A DNA stretch of 64,000 nt from Clostridia bacterium (GTDB lineage Bacteria; Bacillota; Clostridia; Christensenellales; CAG-314). Shown here one piece after another: positions 36,637 to 45,037 of this stretch (the first letter of the stretch is position 1; each line of letters starts with the position of its first letter). A program made the position numbers and the translations under genes. Under the pieces are notes generated by a model. That model saw only the letters and a list, made by a program, of their open reading frames with translations. It ran no database searches and was not told the origin of the DNA. The stretch is from assembly GCA_028703495.1 (NCBI GenBank), contig JAQVMT010000008.1, positions 1 through 64,000 of the forward strand. Direction: 5' to 3'.

Positions 36637-36830
36637 GTCATTTTACCGCAACATAAGCCTAGTACTTACCGCTTTTCATTTAATCGCATATGTCTTGTCA
36701 AAGATATTCAACTTCGCGCGGTTCCTTTTTGTCATTTTAACTCAACATAAGCACTGCGTCTTTTTCCGCATATATAAAATATTATGCGTTTTTAAGAGAA
36801 TCGCCTTTGGTGACTCTTTATATTATTTAA
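36637..36830. repeat. Decayed copies of the spoVT terminator region
   Basis: The TTCCTTTTTGTCATTTTA and ACATAAGC block recurs near 36720-36750. A degenerate hairpin GAATCGCCTTTGGTGACTC with a TTTAT tail occurs near 36799-36820. The terminator has been copied in tandem and the copies have decayed. Confidence 0.65.
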
Positions 36831-36934
36831 GTTTGTAATGGATACACGCCTCTGCTGCTGTAAACAGATAAAAACAATATCGTAATGGGTCTTGTTGTAA
36901 ATAGATTAAAAAAATAACGTAATAAGTGTTTTTG

Positions 36935-36943
36935 TGGTATAAT
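36935..36943 (+). promoter_or_regulatory. Extended -10 element before the glycosylase gene
   Basis: TGGTATAAT, an extended -10. No good -35 at 16-18 bases upstream. It lies about 30 bases before the chosen start. Confidence 0.5.
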
Positions 36944-36971
36944 GGAAAAAAACCGATTGGAGGCGAAATTG

Positions 36972-37532
36972 ATGTATACAATCGAACAGCTTACCGAGCT
37001 TATCGACAACTGCACACTTTGCGAGCTGCACAAAGGCAAGACACACTACGTTGTGGGCGACGGCAACATTAAATCGAAGATTATGTTCATCGGCGAAGGT
37101 CCCGGCGAACAGGAGGATGTGTCAGGCGTGCCTTTCGTGGGCAAAGCAGGTCAGCTTTTGGACAAAATGCTTGCCTCAATCGATTTGGACAGGGAAAAGG
37201 TTTACATATGCAACGTCGTCAAGTGCCGCCCCCCAAAAAACCGTAATCCTCAACCCGAGGAGATTGCCGCCTGCATCAACTATCTAAGGTGGCAGTTCAC
37301 CATTATGAAGCCGAAAATTATCGTGCTTTTGGGCTCTGTCGCCTGCCAAGCTTTGCTTGACCCAAAGTTCTCTATCACAAAACGCCACGGCGAAATAATT
37401 CAAGTCAAAAAAACGCTTTTTATTCCCACCTATCACCCTGCGGCATTGCTTCGCGACCCTGCCAAGAAGAAGGAAGCATGGGAAGACCTGAAGAACGTGC
37501 GTGCCAAAATCAATGAGCTGGGGTTGCGATAA
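36972..37532 (+). CDS. Family 4-type uracil-DNA glycosylase
   Basis: 186 residues. Iron-sulfur Cys are visible: CTLC near the N-terminus, C in NVVKCRPPKNRNP, and C in SVACQALL. Motif GEGPGEQED binds the catalytic water region and THPAALLR-like YHPAALLR ends the active site. It removes uracil from DNA. I chose ATG 36972 (GGAGG site) not the earlier in-frame ATG, which lies on the -10 element. Confidence 0.92.
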   Translation: MYTIEQLTELIDNCTLCELHKGKTHYVVGDGNIKSKIMFIGEGPGEQEDVSGVPFVGKAGQLLDKMLASIDLDREKVYICNVVKCRPPKNRNPQPEEIAACINYLRWQFTIMKPKIIVLLGSVACQALLDPKFSITKRHGEIIQVKKTLFIPTYHPAALLRDPAKKKEAWEDLKNVRAKINELGLR

Positions 37533-37559
37533 TAAATTGCGTAGCCCCTTTTAATTCCG

Positions 37560-37775
37560 TTGCCGCCACCATACTAATGACTTTGAATAAACGGCGAAGC
37601 TCGAAATGCAACGCTGTTGCCACCACCAATGCTTAAGGTCAAAGGTTAAGGGGCGAAGCTCATAAAAGCAATCTGTTAACGGTTATGCGGCGAAGCTCGA
37701 AATGCAACGCTGTTGCCACCCCTACGGTTTAACGCCAATCGACCGAGGGGCGAAGCACGAAAATACAGCGTTGTT
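37560..37775. repeat. Repeat array between convergent glycosylase and mrp genes
   Basis: Four diverged copies of a unit with GGCGAAGCTCGAAATGCAAC and GCTGTTGCCACC. The last copy runs into the mrp stop, so the array looks like copies of the sequence just after mrp. Confidence 0.72.
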
Positions 37776-38651
37776 TTACTTCTTTGCTTTGGGCGTGTTT
37801 CTTGCGGGCATTTTATCGATAACCTTCAACGCGTCTGCCATAAGGTCGTTTTCATAGTCCTCTATGCAACCCCTGTCGCAAGCCTCGCTTAGGTTGGGAT
37901 TTAGCGGAATTTTGGCAAGCACCTGCAAGCCGTACTCGTCGGCGACTTGGTCGATGTGACTTTCACCGAACACCTTATAGGATTTTCCGTTGTCGAGACA
38001 AAGGAAATAGGACATATTCTCCACAACGCCCACAACAGGGACGTTCATCGCGTTCGCCATATTCACCGCCTTTGCAACGATCATCGAAACAAGCTCCTGC
38101 GGGGAAGTAACGACCACTATGCCGTCAACGGGAATGGATTGGAATACCGTCAACGGAACATCGCCCGTTCCCGGAGGCATATCGATAAACATTATGTCCA
38201 AATCGCCCCAAATTACGTCCGTCCAAAACTGTTGCACGGTACCCGCAATCATCGGGCCTCTCCAAATAACCGGATCGGTTTGATTATCCAACAACAGATT
38301 GATACTCATCACCCTTATGCCCGTTTTTGTCTCAGACGGCAGAATACCCTCGGGGTTGCTCATCGCAGGTCCGTCTAACCCAAATATCTTGGGTATCGAA
38401 GGTCCCGTAATGTCCGCATCCAAGACGCCCGTTTTATATCCGCATTTTTCGGCGGCAACCGCCAACAACGACGTTACCAGCGACTTGCCGACTCCGCCCT
38501 TGCCGCTTACCACGCCGATTACTTTTTTAACGTTGCCGTTCTTGTTAGCGTATGTGTCCTTTTCTGCGCACTTCGCCGAACAGCTTCCACAATCGTGATT
38601 GCATTCTTCACTCATATTTAATTCATCCTTATATTGTTCGTCTTTTGCCAT
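37776..38651 (-). CDS. mrp: Mrp/NBP35-family ATP-binding iron-sulfur carrier
   Basis: 291 residues. An N-terminal Cys-rich segment (CNHDCGSCSAKC) resembles the NBP35-type cluster site. P-loop GKGGVGKS (50-57), DADITGPSIPK and DMPPGTGD follow. The C-terminal CxxC that bridges the dimer cluster in Mrp reads CLDN, so its second Cys is missing; the N-terminal Cys may compensate. Proteins of this kind deliver Fe-S clusters. Terminal repeats follow. Confidence 0.9.
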   Translation of the reverse strand: MAKDEQYKDELNMSEECNHDCGSCSAKCAEKDTYANKNGNVKKVIGVVSGKGGVGKSLVTSLLAVAAEKCGYKTGVLDADITGPSIPKIFGLDGPAMSNPEGILPSETKTGIRVMSINLLLDNQTDPVIWRGPMIAGTVQQFWTDVIWGDLDIMFIDMPPGTGDVPLTVFQSIPVDGIVVVTSPQELVSMIVAKAVNMANAMNVPVVGVVENMSYFLCLDNGKSYKVFGESHIDQVADEYGLQVLAKIPLNPNLSEACDRGCIEDYENDLMADALKVIDKMPARNTPKAKK

Positions 38652-39099
38652 GAAAACAAGTATTGGTACCCGAAATTGTTCATAAACCCTGTCGGTTTAA
38701 TTTGTGTTTATAAAAATCCGCTTCTGCTTTCACATTTCATCGGCTTCTATTTAACTTAAAGTCCAAACTACTACGCAGCTTATGCTACGCCCTGCGCTTT
38801 TTGAATACTTCGTTCTCAAAATCTACTAGCCAAAATGAAGAAATTGGGCGTTAATTAGTATTTTCTGTTTTTAATTAACACAAGGAAAAAGCGCGCTTGC
38901 GCGTCCTTCGGCAAGCACCGCTTTTTCCTCTTTGTGTCGTTAATAACGGAGAATATTCACATTACCGTTTAAACGCCGGCTTTCGGCTGATTCGCCTAAC
39001 TACGTTGCATGTCGAATAAATATGGAAGCCGCATTCCTCGCGCTTTTTTATCCGAAAAACATCACGAAATTTGACGATCCCAGATCGTTTGAACACGCT
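38652..39099. repeat. Intergenic region with dispersed repeats and a long hairpin
   Basis: 38773-38830 shares a 23-base core with 54820-54850 in opposite orientation. 38950-39050 resembles 2876-2985. Between them lies a hairpin with arms ACACAAGGAAAAAGCG and CGCTTTTTCC-TTTGTGT (38878-38937), either the rubrerythrin terminator or a small hairpin element. Confidence 0.6.
38878..38937 (-). terminator. Long hairpin, probable rubrerythrin terminator
   Basis: Arms of 10 plus 6 matched bases with a two-base bulge and a GC-rich loop that itself contains an inverted repeat (GCTTGC/GCAAGC). T runs lie within the arms on both strands; an element-like hairpin remains possible. Confidence 0.5.
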
Positions 39100-39636
39100 C
39101 TAGTAGTTTTTAACTCTCCTCTCGAAATAGCTTTGAGGATGCTCGCAAACGGGACAAGCCATCGGTGCGTTCTCACCAACATGAATATGTCCGCAATTTC
39201 TGCAAATCCAAACTACCTTTTCGCCGTCCTTGAATACAATGTCCTTCTGAACGTTTTCAAGAAGCTTCCTATATCTCTCCTCGTGCTCTTTCTCAATCTT
39301 TCCTACCGCTTCGAATAGATCTGCAATTCTAGTAAAGCCTTCTTCCTTGGCTTCCTTGGCAAAGCCCGCGTACATATCCGTCCATTCGTAGTTTTCACCG
39401 TCTGCCGCGTCTACCAAGTTTTCAGTAGTCGTGGGAACGCCGTCATGAAGCAGCTTGAACCAAATCTTGGCGTGCTCCTTCTCGTTATTTGCGGTTTCCT
39501 CAAACATAGCCGCAATCTGCTCATAGCCTTCCTTCTTCGCCTTGCCTGCATAATAAGTGTACTTGTTGCGAGCCTGCGATTCCCCCGCAAAAGCCTGCAT
39601 AAGGTTTTTCTCGGTTTTACTTCCCTTTAATTCCAT
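39100..39636 (-). CDS. Rubrerythrin
   Basis: 178 residues. N-terminal ferritin-like domain with di-iron motifs ([36 protein letters not shown]) and a C-terminal rubredoxin knuckle ([10 protein letters not shown] and CPVCEHP). It reduces hydrogen peroxide in anaerobes. Monocistronic; AGGAGG-like site before the start. No PerR box seen. Confidence 0.95.
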   Translation of the reverse strand: MELKGSKTEKNLMQAFAGESQARNKYTYYAGKAKKEGYEQIAAMFEETANNEKEHAKIWFKLLHDGVPTTTENLVDAADGENYEWTDMYAGFAKEAKEEGFTRIADLFEAVGKIEKEHEERYRKLLENVQKDIVFKDGEKVVWICRNCGHIHVGENAPMACPVCEHPQSYFERRVKNY

Positions 39637-40005
39637 AATAGCCTCCTAATTAATATTCTTTTTCTATACATCTCAAACCTCGGCTATCGGCTTGGCAAAG
39701 CTATTGACCGCATTGCCATATTGACCTTCACGCCTCATTTTCGGACATATAATTTAAACCTCAACACCGCATTCGTTTGCGGCTTTACGTTCGTTTCAAC
39801 GGGCTGGCAATAATCACTTACCTCCCACCCGTTGCGCATAATCTAAACCAAATATATAAACTCTTAATTAATTGTAGATCGTCCCAATAGGGACTGATAT
39901 TCACCTTTGAACTTTATTAATTTTGCCAATCTGCCCAAGGTTTTGCAACAAAGAAATACATGCCCAAACCGTATTGCGATAATCTCTCAACGGTAAGAGA
40001 ATGAG
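39637..40005. other. Intergenic region before rubrerythrin
   Basis: Contains small inverted repeats (CAACGGG with CCCGTTG; GTCCC with GGGAC) but no gene, promoter or operator I would defend. Confidence 0.4.
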
Positions 40006-40227
40006 TTAAACGTGTTTGGCGATATCCTTTTTCGCGATTCGCTTGATGATTTCCTCTTTATACTTGCTTTGTCTGCCGCCGTAGCAGTACAAAAAGTAAA
40101 GCCCGTCGGGAGTTTGATAGACGCTCTCCTCATAGCCTTGAGGATCGCCGTATTCACCGAAGGTATTTTTCCTAAGCAAAGTCGCCGTTTCGGTGTCGTA
40201 TTCTTTTTTGCAGATAGTTTTTTTCAT
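40006..40227 (-). CDS. Small conserved protein, unknown
   Basis: 73 residues: KEYDTETATLL, GEYGDPQGYEES, YQTPDGLYFLYCYGG, then a basic end. I recall similar small proteins of unknown function in Clostridia and their plasmids; no domain is named. GGAGG precedes the ATG by 12 bases. It lies about 140 bases after the next membrane protein gene. Confidence 0.7.
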   Translation of the reverse strand: MKKTICKKEYDTETATLLRKNTFGEYGDPQGYEESVYQTPDGLYFLYCYGGRQSKYKEEIIKRIAKKDIAKHV

Positions 40228-40364
40228 TGACGCACATTACCTCCGAAAATATTCTTATGCGTGTTCAAACGCTCCTATGTCGACAGCGGGTATCGACTCG
40301 ATTTGCCTTATAAACACAACAAAATCGAATCGAATACCGTTAATCGATAGGGTAAAAGTATGCT

Positions 40365-40913
40365 TTATTCGGGCTTTTTTAAGTTACTTTCCAAGGTGGC
40401 TTTGCCCTTTTTAATCGATACAGCCAACTGCCAAACCAAAATACCCATAATCAGAATACTAGGCACGATAAGGACGAAAACGAATCCCATATCCGAACAT
40501 AAGAAGTTCGTAAACACATCGAAGCCGTTGGCTTTTTCTGCGTAAATACCGCCAATCAGTCCAAAATATCTCTTTGTGGTTTTATCGCCGTAGGTCGTTA
40601 TCGTGTAGCTTAACTCCTCGGATGCCTCCGAAATAACACCCGGCACATAAGCTTCTCCGTCGAAATACACAACCGCCGTACCGACAGTCAGTGCGCTGTA
40701 AGCACTTACATCTAAAACCTCGAAACGGTATAGCTTGCCCTTCTCCAAAAGCGCGGAGCCGTTGTAATTCAAATTCTCCTCCGCCTTCACCAAAGCGTAA
40801 TCGTCCATCATCACAAAGTCGTTATAGGTCGTGAATTTTTTGATGCCCGTGTACACCATAAGCGTGCAAAATACCACGACAAGCACGATAAATAAAATGT
40901 TTTTTGCTTTCAT
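40365..40913 (-). CDS. Two-helix membrane protein, unknown
   Basis: 182 residues. An N-terminal helix (5-22) and another near 138-165 frame an extracellular region of about 115 residues rich in beta-prone sequence (YRFEVLDVSAYS, GTAVVYFDG), with a short basic tail inside. No family recognised. The ribosome site GGAGG is embedded in a perfect inverted repeat GGTAAC-C-GTTACC (40917-40929) that could hide it. Confidence 0.6.
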   Translation of the reverse strand: MKAKNILFIVLVVVFCTLMVYTGIKKFTTYNDFVMMDDYALVKAEENLNYNGSALLEKGKLYRFEVLDVSAYSALTVGTAVVYFDGEAYVPGVISEASEELSYTITTYGDKTTKRYFGLIGGIYAEKANGFDVFTNFLCSDMGFVFVLIVPSILIMGILVWQLAVSIKKGKATLESNLKKPE

Positions 40914-41228
40914 ATCGGTAACGGTTACCTCCCTAATTCAATTCGGCACAAAACCGAATTATTCAGCATTGCTTGCCCCTTAATTTATTGGGACAGCGGT
41001 GCTGTATCCATTGCTTAAACCCTTTCTCGTGATTTGTTTTTCTTGTAGGGCAGCGAAGCTGTTTCCTTTGCTTGCGCCCTTTCTCGTGATTAATTTTATC
41101 CTGTAGGGGCGAACCCGTGTGTTCGCCCGTTTTATAGGCGCGCTCAATCCTTCTTGTTTTGCTTGCGCCCTTTCTCGTGATTAATATTATTTTGTAGGGG
41201 CGGCGGAGCCTCTTTTAAATTCGGGCGA
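40914..41228. repeat. Spacer with three copies of a mixed repeat
   Basis: Unit: TTGCTTGCGCCCTTTCTCGTGATT, T-rich tract, TGTAGGGGCG. It appears near 40995, 41055, and 41160, each followed by a whole or half REP-like palindrome. Nothing else seen. Confidence 0.7.
41104..41128. repeat. REP-like palindrome, copy 2
   Basis: TAGGGGCGAAC-CC-GTGT-GTTCGCCC, the best-formed member of the family. Confidence 0.75.
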
Positions 41229-42593
41229 TTATAGCTCGAAAAGTGCTTCCTTAAGCACTTCACAGACGGTGGGGTGAGGGAAAACGATCTTTTTAATTTC
41301 CTCTATATCGAAGCTTTTGCCGATAAAGACCTCGGCAGTCGTAATTATTTCGCCTGCGTAGCTACCCAAAATATGCACACCGATGAGCTTGTTCGAATCG
41401 TTGTCAACGATTAGCTTTACAAAGCCCTCTTGGCTGTAGCTTTCGGCGACATAGCGTCCGCTGTAATTCATACTGACGTTGACGCAACGGAAATTCAAGC
41501 CCTTCTTTTGCGCATCTTGTTCGGTAACTCCGACGCAAGCCGCCTCGGGGTTGGTATAGATGACAGACGGTATAATATCGTAACGCATTGTGTCGTCCAC
41601 TCCTAAAATGGTATGAACGGCAACCTCGCCCTCTCTGTAAGCGGTGTGTGCAAGCATAATCTTTGCGTTGAGGTCGCCTATCGCGTATATGTGAGCGATG
41701 TTCGTGCGCATTTTGTCATCGGTAAGCACGGCTCCTCTTTCGGTCGCAACGCCCACTTCGGGCGAAACCGAACAGAAATTCGGCTTTCTTCCCACGCAAA
41801 GCAATACCTTGTCCGACTCAATAAAGCCTTCACCGTCGGCATTTTCGTACCTGACGCCGTTTTCGGCGATTTGCGTGACCTTGCTATCCAAAAGGAAGGT
41901 AACTCCCTTTTTCTCCATCACTGTTTGAAGGGTTTTTGCAACGGTGCAGTCCACCGCACCGCCGATCTGCGACAGCATTTCAATAACCGTAACGCTTGCA
42001 CCCATTGCGCAAAAATACGCCGCCATCTCCAAACCGATAACGCCGCCGCCGATAACCGTAAGCCTTTGTGGCACGCTCTCTATATCCAAAAGCTCCTTGC
42101 TGGTTAGCGCAAAGCCGCTCGCCAAAGCGTCAGCCGCACCCTCGATCCTCGGCAAAACGGGAACGCTTCCCGTCGCCAAAATCACGTCATCCACAAGATA
42201 TTCAACCTCGCCGCAACGCACGGTAACGCCGTCGCCGTCGGCTTTTTCCACCAAAGCTTCGCCCTTGACGACTGTTGCACCGCAATTTTTAAGCTGAAGC
42301 TTAACGCCGCCCACCAACTTGCGAACGACACGCGCCTTTCTCGCCAAAACCGCCTTATGATCGGCACAAACATCCGCTACAGCAATTCCGAAATCCTTGG
42401 CGTGCTTAAAAAGCTCCAAGGTTTTTGCCGTCATCAACAAGGTTTTCGTGGGAATACAACCCTCGTTCAAGCAAACGCCGCCGAGGTTGTCCTTCTCGAA
42501 CAAAACAACCTTCTTCCCCGCCTGAGCGAGCCTAGTCGCGCTTGAATAACCGCCGGGACCTCCCCCGATAACACCTACATCAAACTTCTCCAT
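41229..42593 (-). CDS. lpdA: Dihydrolipoyl dehydrogenase
   Basis: 454 residues. FAD motif GGGPGGYSSA, redox Cys pair in GGVCLNEGCIPTK, NAD motif VIGGGVIGLE, and the C-terminal HPTVCEVLKEAL with the His-Glu pair. It reoxidises lipoamide in 2-oxoacid dehydrogenase or glycine cleavage complexes. No lipoyl protein or partner is adjacent; acetoin, glycine or an unlinked complex are all possible. Confidence 0.9.
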   Translation of the reverse strand: MEKFDVGVIGGGPGGYSSATRLAQAGKKVVLFEKDNLGGVCLNEGCIPTKTLLMTAKTLELFKHAKDFGIAVADVCADHKAVLARKARVVRKLVGGVKLQLKNCGATVVKGEALVEKADGDGVTVRCGEVEYLVDDVILATGSVPVLPRIEGAADALASGFALTSKELLDIESVPQRLTVIGGGVIGLEMAAYFCAMGASVTVIEMLSQIGGAVDCTVAKTLQTVMEKKGVTFLLDSKVTQIAENGVRYENADGEGFIESDKVLLCVGRKPNFCSVSPEVGVATERGAVLTDDKMRTNIAHIYAIGDLNAKIMLAHTAYREGEVAVHTILGVDDTMRYDIIPSVIYTNPEAACVGVTEQDAQKKGLNFRCVNVSMNYSGRYVAESYSQEGFVKLIVDNDSNKLIGVHILGSYAGEIITTAEVFIGKSFDIEEIKKIVFPHPTVCEVLKEALFEL

Positions 42594-43018
42594 ATATAAA
42601 TTGAACGCTCTCCTTTTATCCTCGAATTTTCGCGCAAAATAATGCCGAATTTATGCATAACGCTTATTTAATGTCGTCTTTTTACAATTGGCACAGCTCA
42701 AAAAAGAATATCGATCTCGGCTGAAGCAGCCGCCGCACACACAGGTTAATAAGCAATCTGCACTATCGATAGTTTAACATAACCCCGTGAATTTCGCAAG
42801 TCATTTTATACAAAAACCCGAGCAGAGCGCAAAATCAAGCACTCTCTCGGGAATAATACAAACTTTCAAAGCGTTTCGATAGCGTTATCATCGACAAGTA
42901 AAAGGATATCTCTCTCGCAAGTTATTCAAACTATCGAAGCTTTTCGATAGTGCCGTCGGCAAGTTTAAAATCCTATTTGCAAGTAAACATCGTTTATGTT
43001 GCGATTTCCGACACGCAC
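42594..43018. repeat. Spacer after the FGGY kinase with a 75-base duplication
   Basis: Two diverged copies (about 42835-42900 and 42905-42968) share CTCTCGGGAATAAT/CTCTCGCAAGTTAT, CAAACTWTC and TTTCGATAG, in each with a short GAAGCTTTTCGATAG arm. No gene seen. Confidence 0.6.
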
Positions 43019-44551
43019 TTAGAATTGCTTATCATAAACCTTGCTAACCGAGGGGAATATTTTCTTGTAGACCTCTGCGTGAATTTTGTGATACAGCTTC
43101 GTATTGGCGGGGGTTGGCGTGAAGGGTTTTTGGAATCTGACCATTGAATTAACGGCATCCTGCGAATCCATAAAGATATTCAAGCCGACAAAGGCGCAAA
43201 TTGCCGCCCCCAAACAGCTGGCTTGGCTTGTTTGAATCCGATAAACGGGAAGTCCGAACACGTCCGATACAATTTGACATATTTCGTCGCTGACACTGCC
43301 GCCGCCCGAAATTACCAAACGGGTGATCTTCTTTTTGTTGCGCTTTTCCATAGTCAGCATCGCATCATACAACGCAAATGCGATACCCTCGATAATTGCG
43401 CGGTAAAGATGCATTCTCGTGTGCCTGTCGTGAAAGCCCACAACTGTACCCTTTGCGTTTGGCTTCTTCAACAGCGGAGCCCAATAGGGCTGGAGCAACA
43501 AGCCGTCGCAACCTGCAGGAATTTTAATAAGCTGTTCATTGAGTAGCTGCTCGGGAGCGCAACCTTTTTTGCGCGCCTCCTCCTTAATGTCGGTGGCAAA
43601 ATTGTCGATAAACCACCTCAACATCCAGTAACCACGGTAAATTTGCACCTCGGGGTTGAAAAAACCTAGGGTAATTGCAGGATATGAGGGCAAGAATTGC
43701 TCTGCCTCAATGTATTTGGAAACGCTAAACTCAATGGTCGCGCTCGTTCCGAGGCTTATTGCCGCGCTATTCGAGTTCAAAACGCCGCAACCTAACGTTT
43801 CACAGCCCTTGTCCGCTCCTGATGCGATAACGGGCGTATTTTCGGGAATTCCCGTAAGCTCGTGCAGCTCACGGCTTATGTTGCCGATAACCGTTCCCGG
43901 CGGCACAAGCTCACACAGCTTTTCTCTCGGCACGTTGAATACGCATTGTTGAATATCGTTTTTGCTCTTCCAATCGCAACGCTTATAGTCCAAGGGTATA
44001 TGCCCGATTTCACCCGCAAATGAATCGACCAAACGCCCGGTTAGCTTGTAGTTAATATAACCCGATAGCAGTATAAAACACTCGGTTTTGTCCCAAATCT
44101 CTTTTTCATTCTGTGCGATCCAGTTGGAACGGCTTATTTCGTAAGAAGCCCTAATCGTGGGCATCATTCCGACGAGATTGAATGCAAGCCAGCTTTTAAA
44201 AGGGACCTTCATCTGCGAAACATCGGCACGCCTTGTATCCATCCATAAAATAAAATCGCGGAGGGGTTTTCCGTCCTTATCCAAACATATGCACGAATCG
44301 CGCATTGTCGTCACCGTCACACCCGAAACCATCCTCATCGCATCGGGGAAGCTTTCGGAAAGATACTTTGCCGAATCGACCAACGCCTGCCAATACACAT
44401 TCGGATTCTGCTCCGCGTAACCGTCCTTTAAGGAATAAAACGGGGTTGTATATTTTTCTTGCCTTGCGGCAATTACTTCCCCGCCATTGTCAATAATCAA
44501 CGCTCTCGCGCTCTGTGTTCCAATATCGAATGTCAATACAACAGGCTGCAT
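43019..44551 (-). CDS. FGGY-family carbohydrate kinase (xylulokinase-like)
   Basis: 510 residues. N-terminal FGGY fold (LTFDIGTQSARALIID, DGYAEQNPNVYW), catalytic Asp in SGADKGCETLG, and C-terminal VISGGGSVSDEICQI and ASCLGAAICAFVG. It phosphorylates a sugar or polyol; xylulose, ribulose or glycerol kinases cannot be told apart here. The chosen ATG has GGGGAG seven bases before it; a longer form would begin in that ribosome site. No sugar transporter nearby. Confidence 0.85.
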   Translation of the reverse strand: MQPVVLTFDIGTQSARALIIDNGGEVIAARQEKYTTPFYSLKDGYAEQNPNVYWQALVDSAKYLSESFPDAMRMVSGVTVTTMRDSCICLDKDGKPLRDFILWMDTRRADVSQMKVPFKSWLAFNLVGMMPTIRASYEISRSNWIAQNEKEIWDKTECFILLSGYINYKLTGRLVDSFAGEIGHIPLDYKRCDWKSKNDIQQCVFNVPREKLCELVPPGTVIGNISRELHELTGIPENTPVIASGADKGCETLGCGVLNSNSAAISLGTSATIEFSVSKYIEAEQFLPSYPAITLGFFNPEVQIYRGYWMLRWFIDNFATDIKEEARKKGCAPEQLLNEQLIKIPAGCDGLLLQPYWAPLLKKPNAKGTVVGFHDRHTRMHLYRAIIEGIAFALYDAMLTMEKRNKKKITRLVISGGGSVSDEICQIVSDVFGLPVYRIQTSQASCLGAAICAFVGLNIFMDSQDAVNSMVRFQKPFTPTPANTKLYHKIHAEVYKKIFPSVSKVYDKQF

Positions 44552-44580
44552 TTCCTCACTCCCCAAAACTCATTTAGGGG

Positions 44581-44609
44581 ATTATACCACACATTAATGC
44601 AAAAAACAA
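44581..44609 (-). promoter_or_regulatory. Promoter of the FGGY kinase gene
   Basis: Minus strand: -10 TATAAT (44581-44586) with upstream TGG (extended -10), and a weak -35 TTGTTT 17 bases before. Confidence 0.6.
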
Positions 44610-45037
44610 CAAATAAAGCTGTATTTTTCGCATATTTAGACATCGTAACAATTCACCGATGCCAAACCCCTTCACTTTTTTGGTATTTGACCCGTAATCG
44701 ATTAATCCGCACGATGTTCATGGTCTTAGCCATATATTTACACACTTAACTCCACAACAAGCCAAACGCACGAGTAGTGATTTTATTCGTATCCACAACA
44801 AGGCTAACGCACAAGTAGAGATTTTTTTCATATCCAAAACAAGCCAAACGCACGAGTAGTGATTTTTTATCATCTCCGACTTCCTAGTCATAATTCGCGC
44901 ATATCCGTAAGCTAAATGCAAATACTAAAGCTAATTGAACGGAGCTATCTCGTTCGCGCAACAAAAATTGCCGTTAATTTTGGGAGCAGCGCATTTTTTA
45001 GGTCGCTCCGCTTGAACATAACGGATAAGGAGAACAT
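44610..45037. repeat. Spacer with three 55-base repeats
   Basis: Three copies (about 44748-44875) of CACAACAAGCCAAACGCACG, then AGTAGTGATTTTTTTC. The remainder up to the next gene shows nothing recognisable. Confidence 0.7.
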
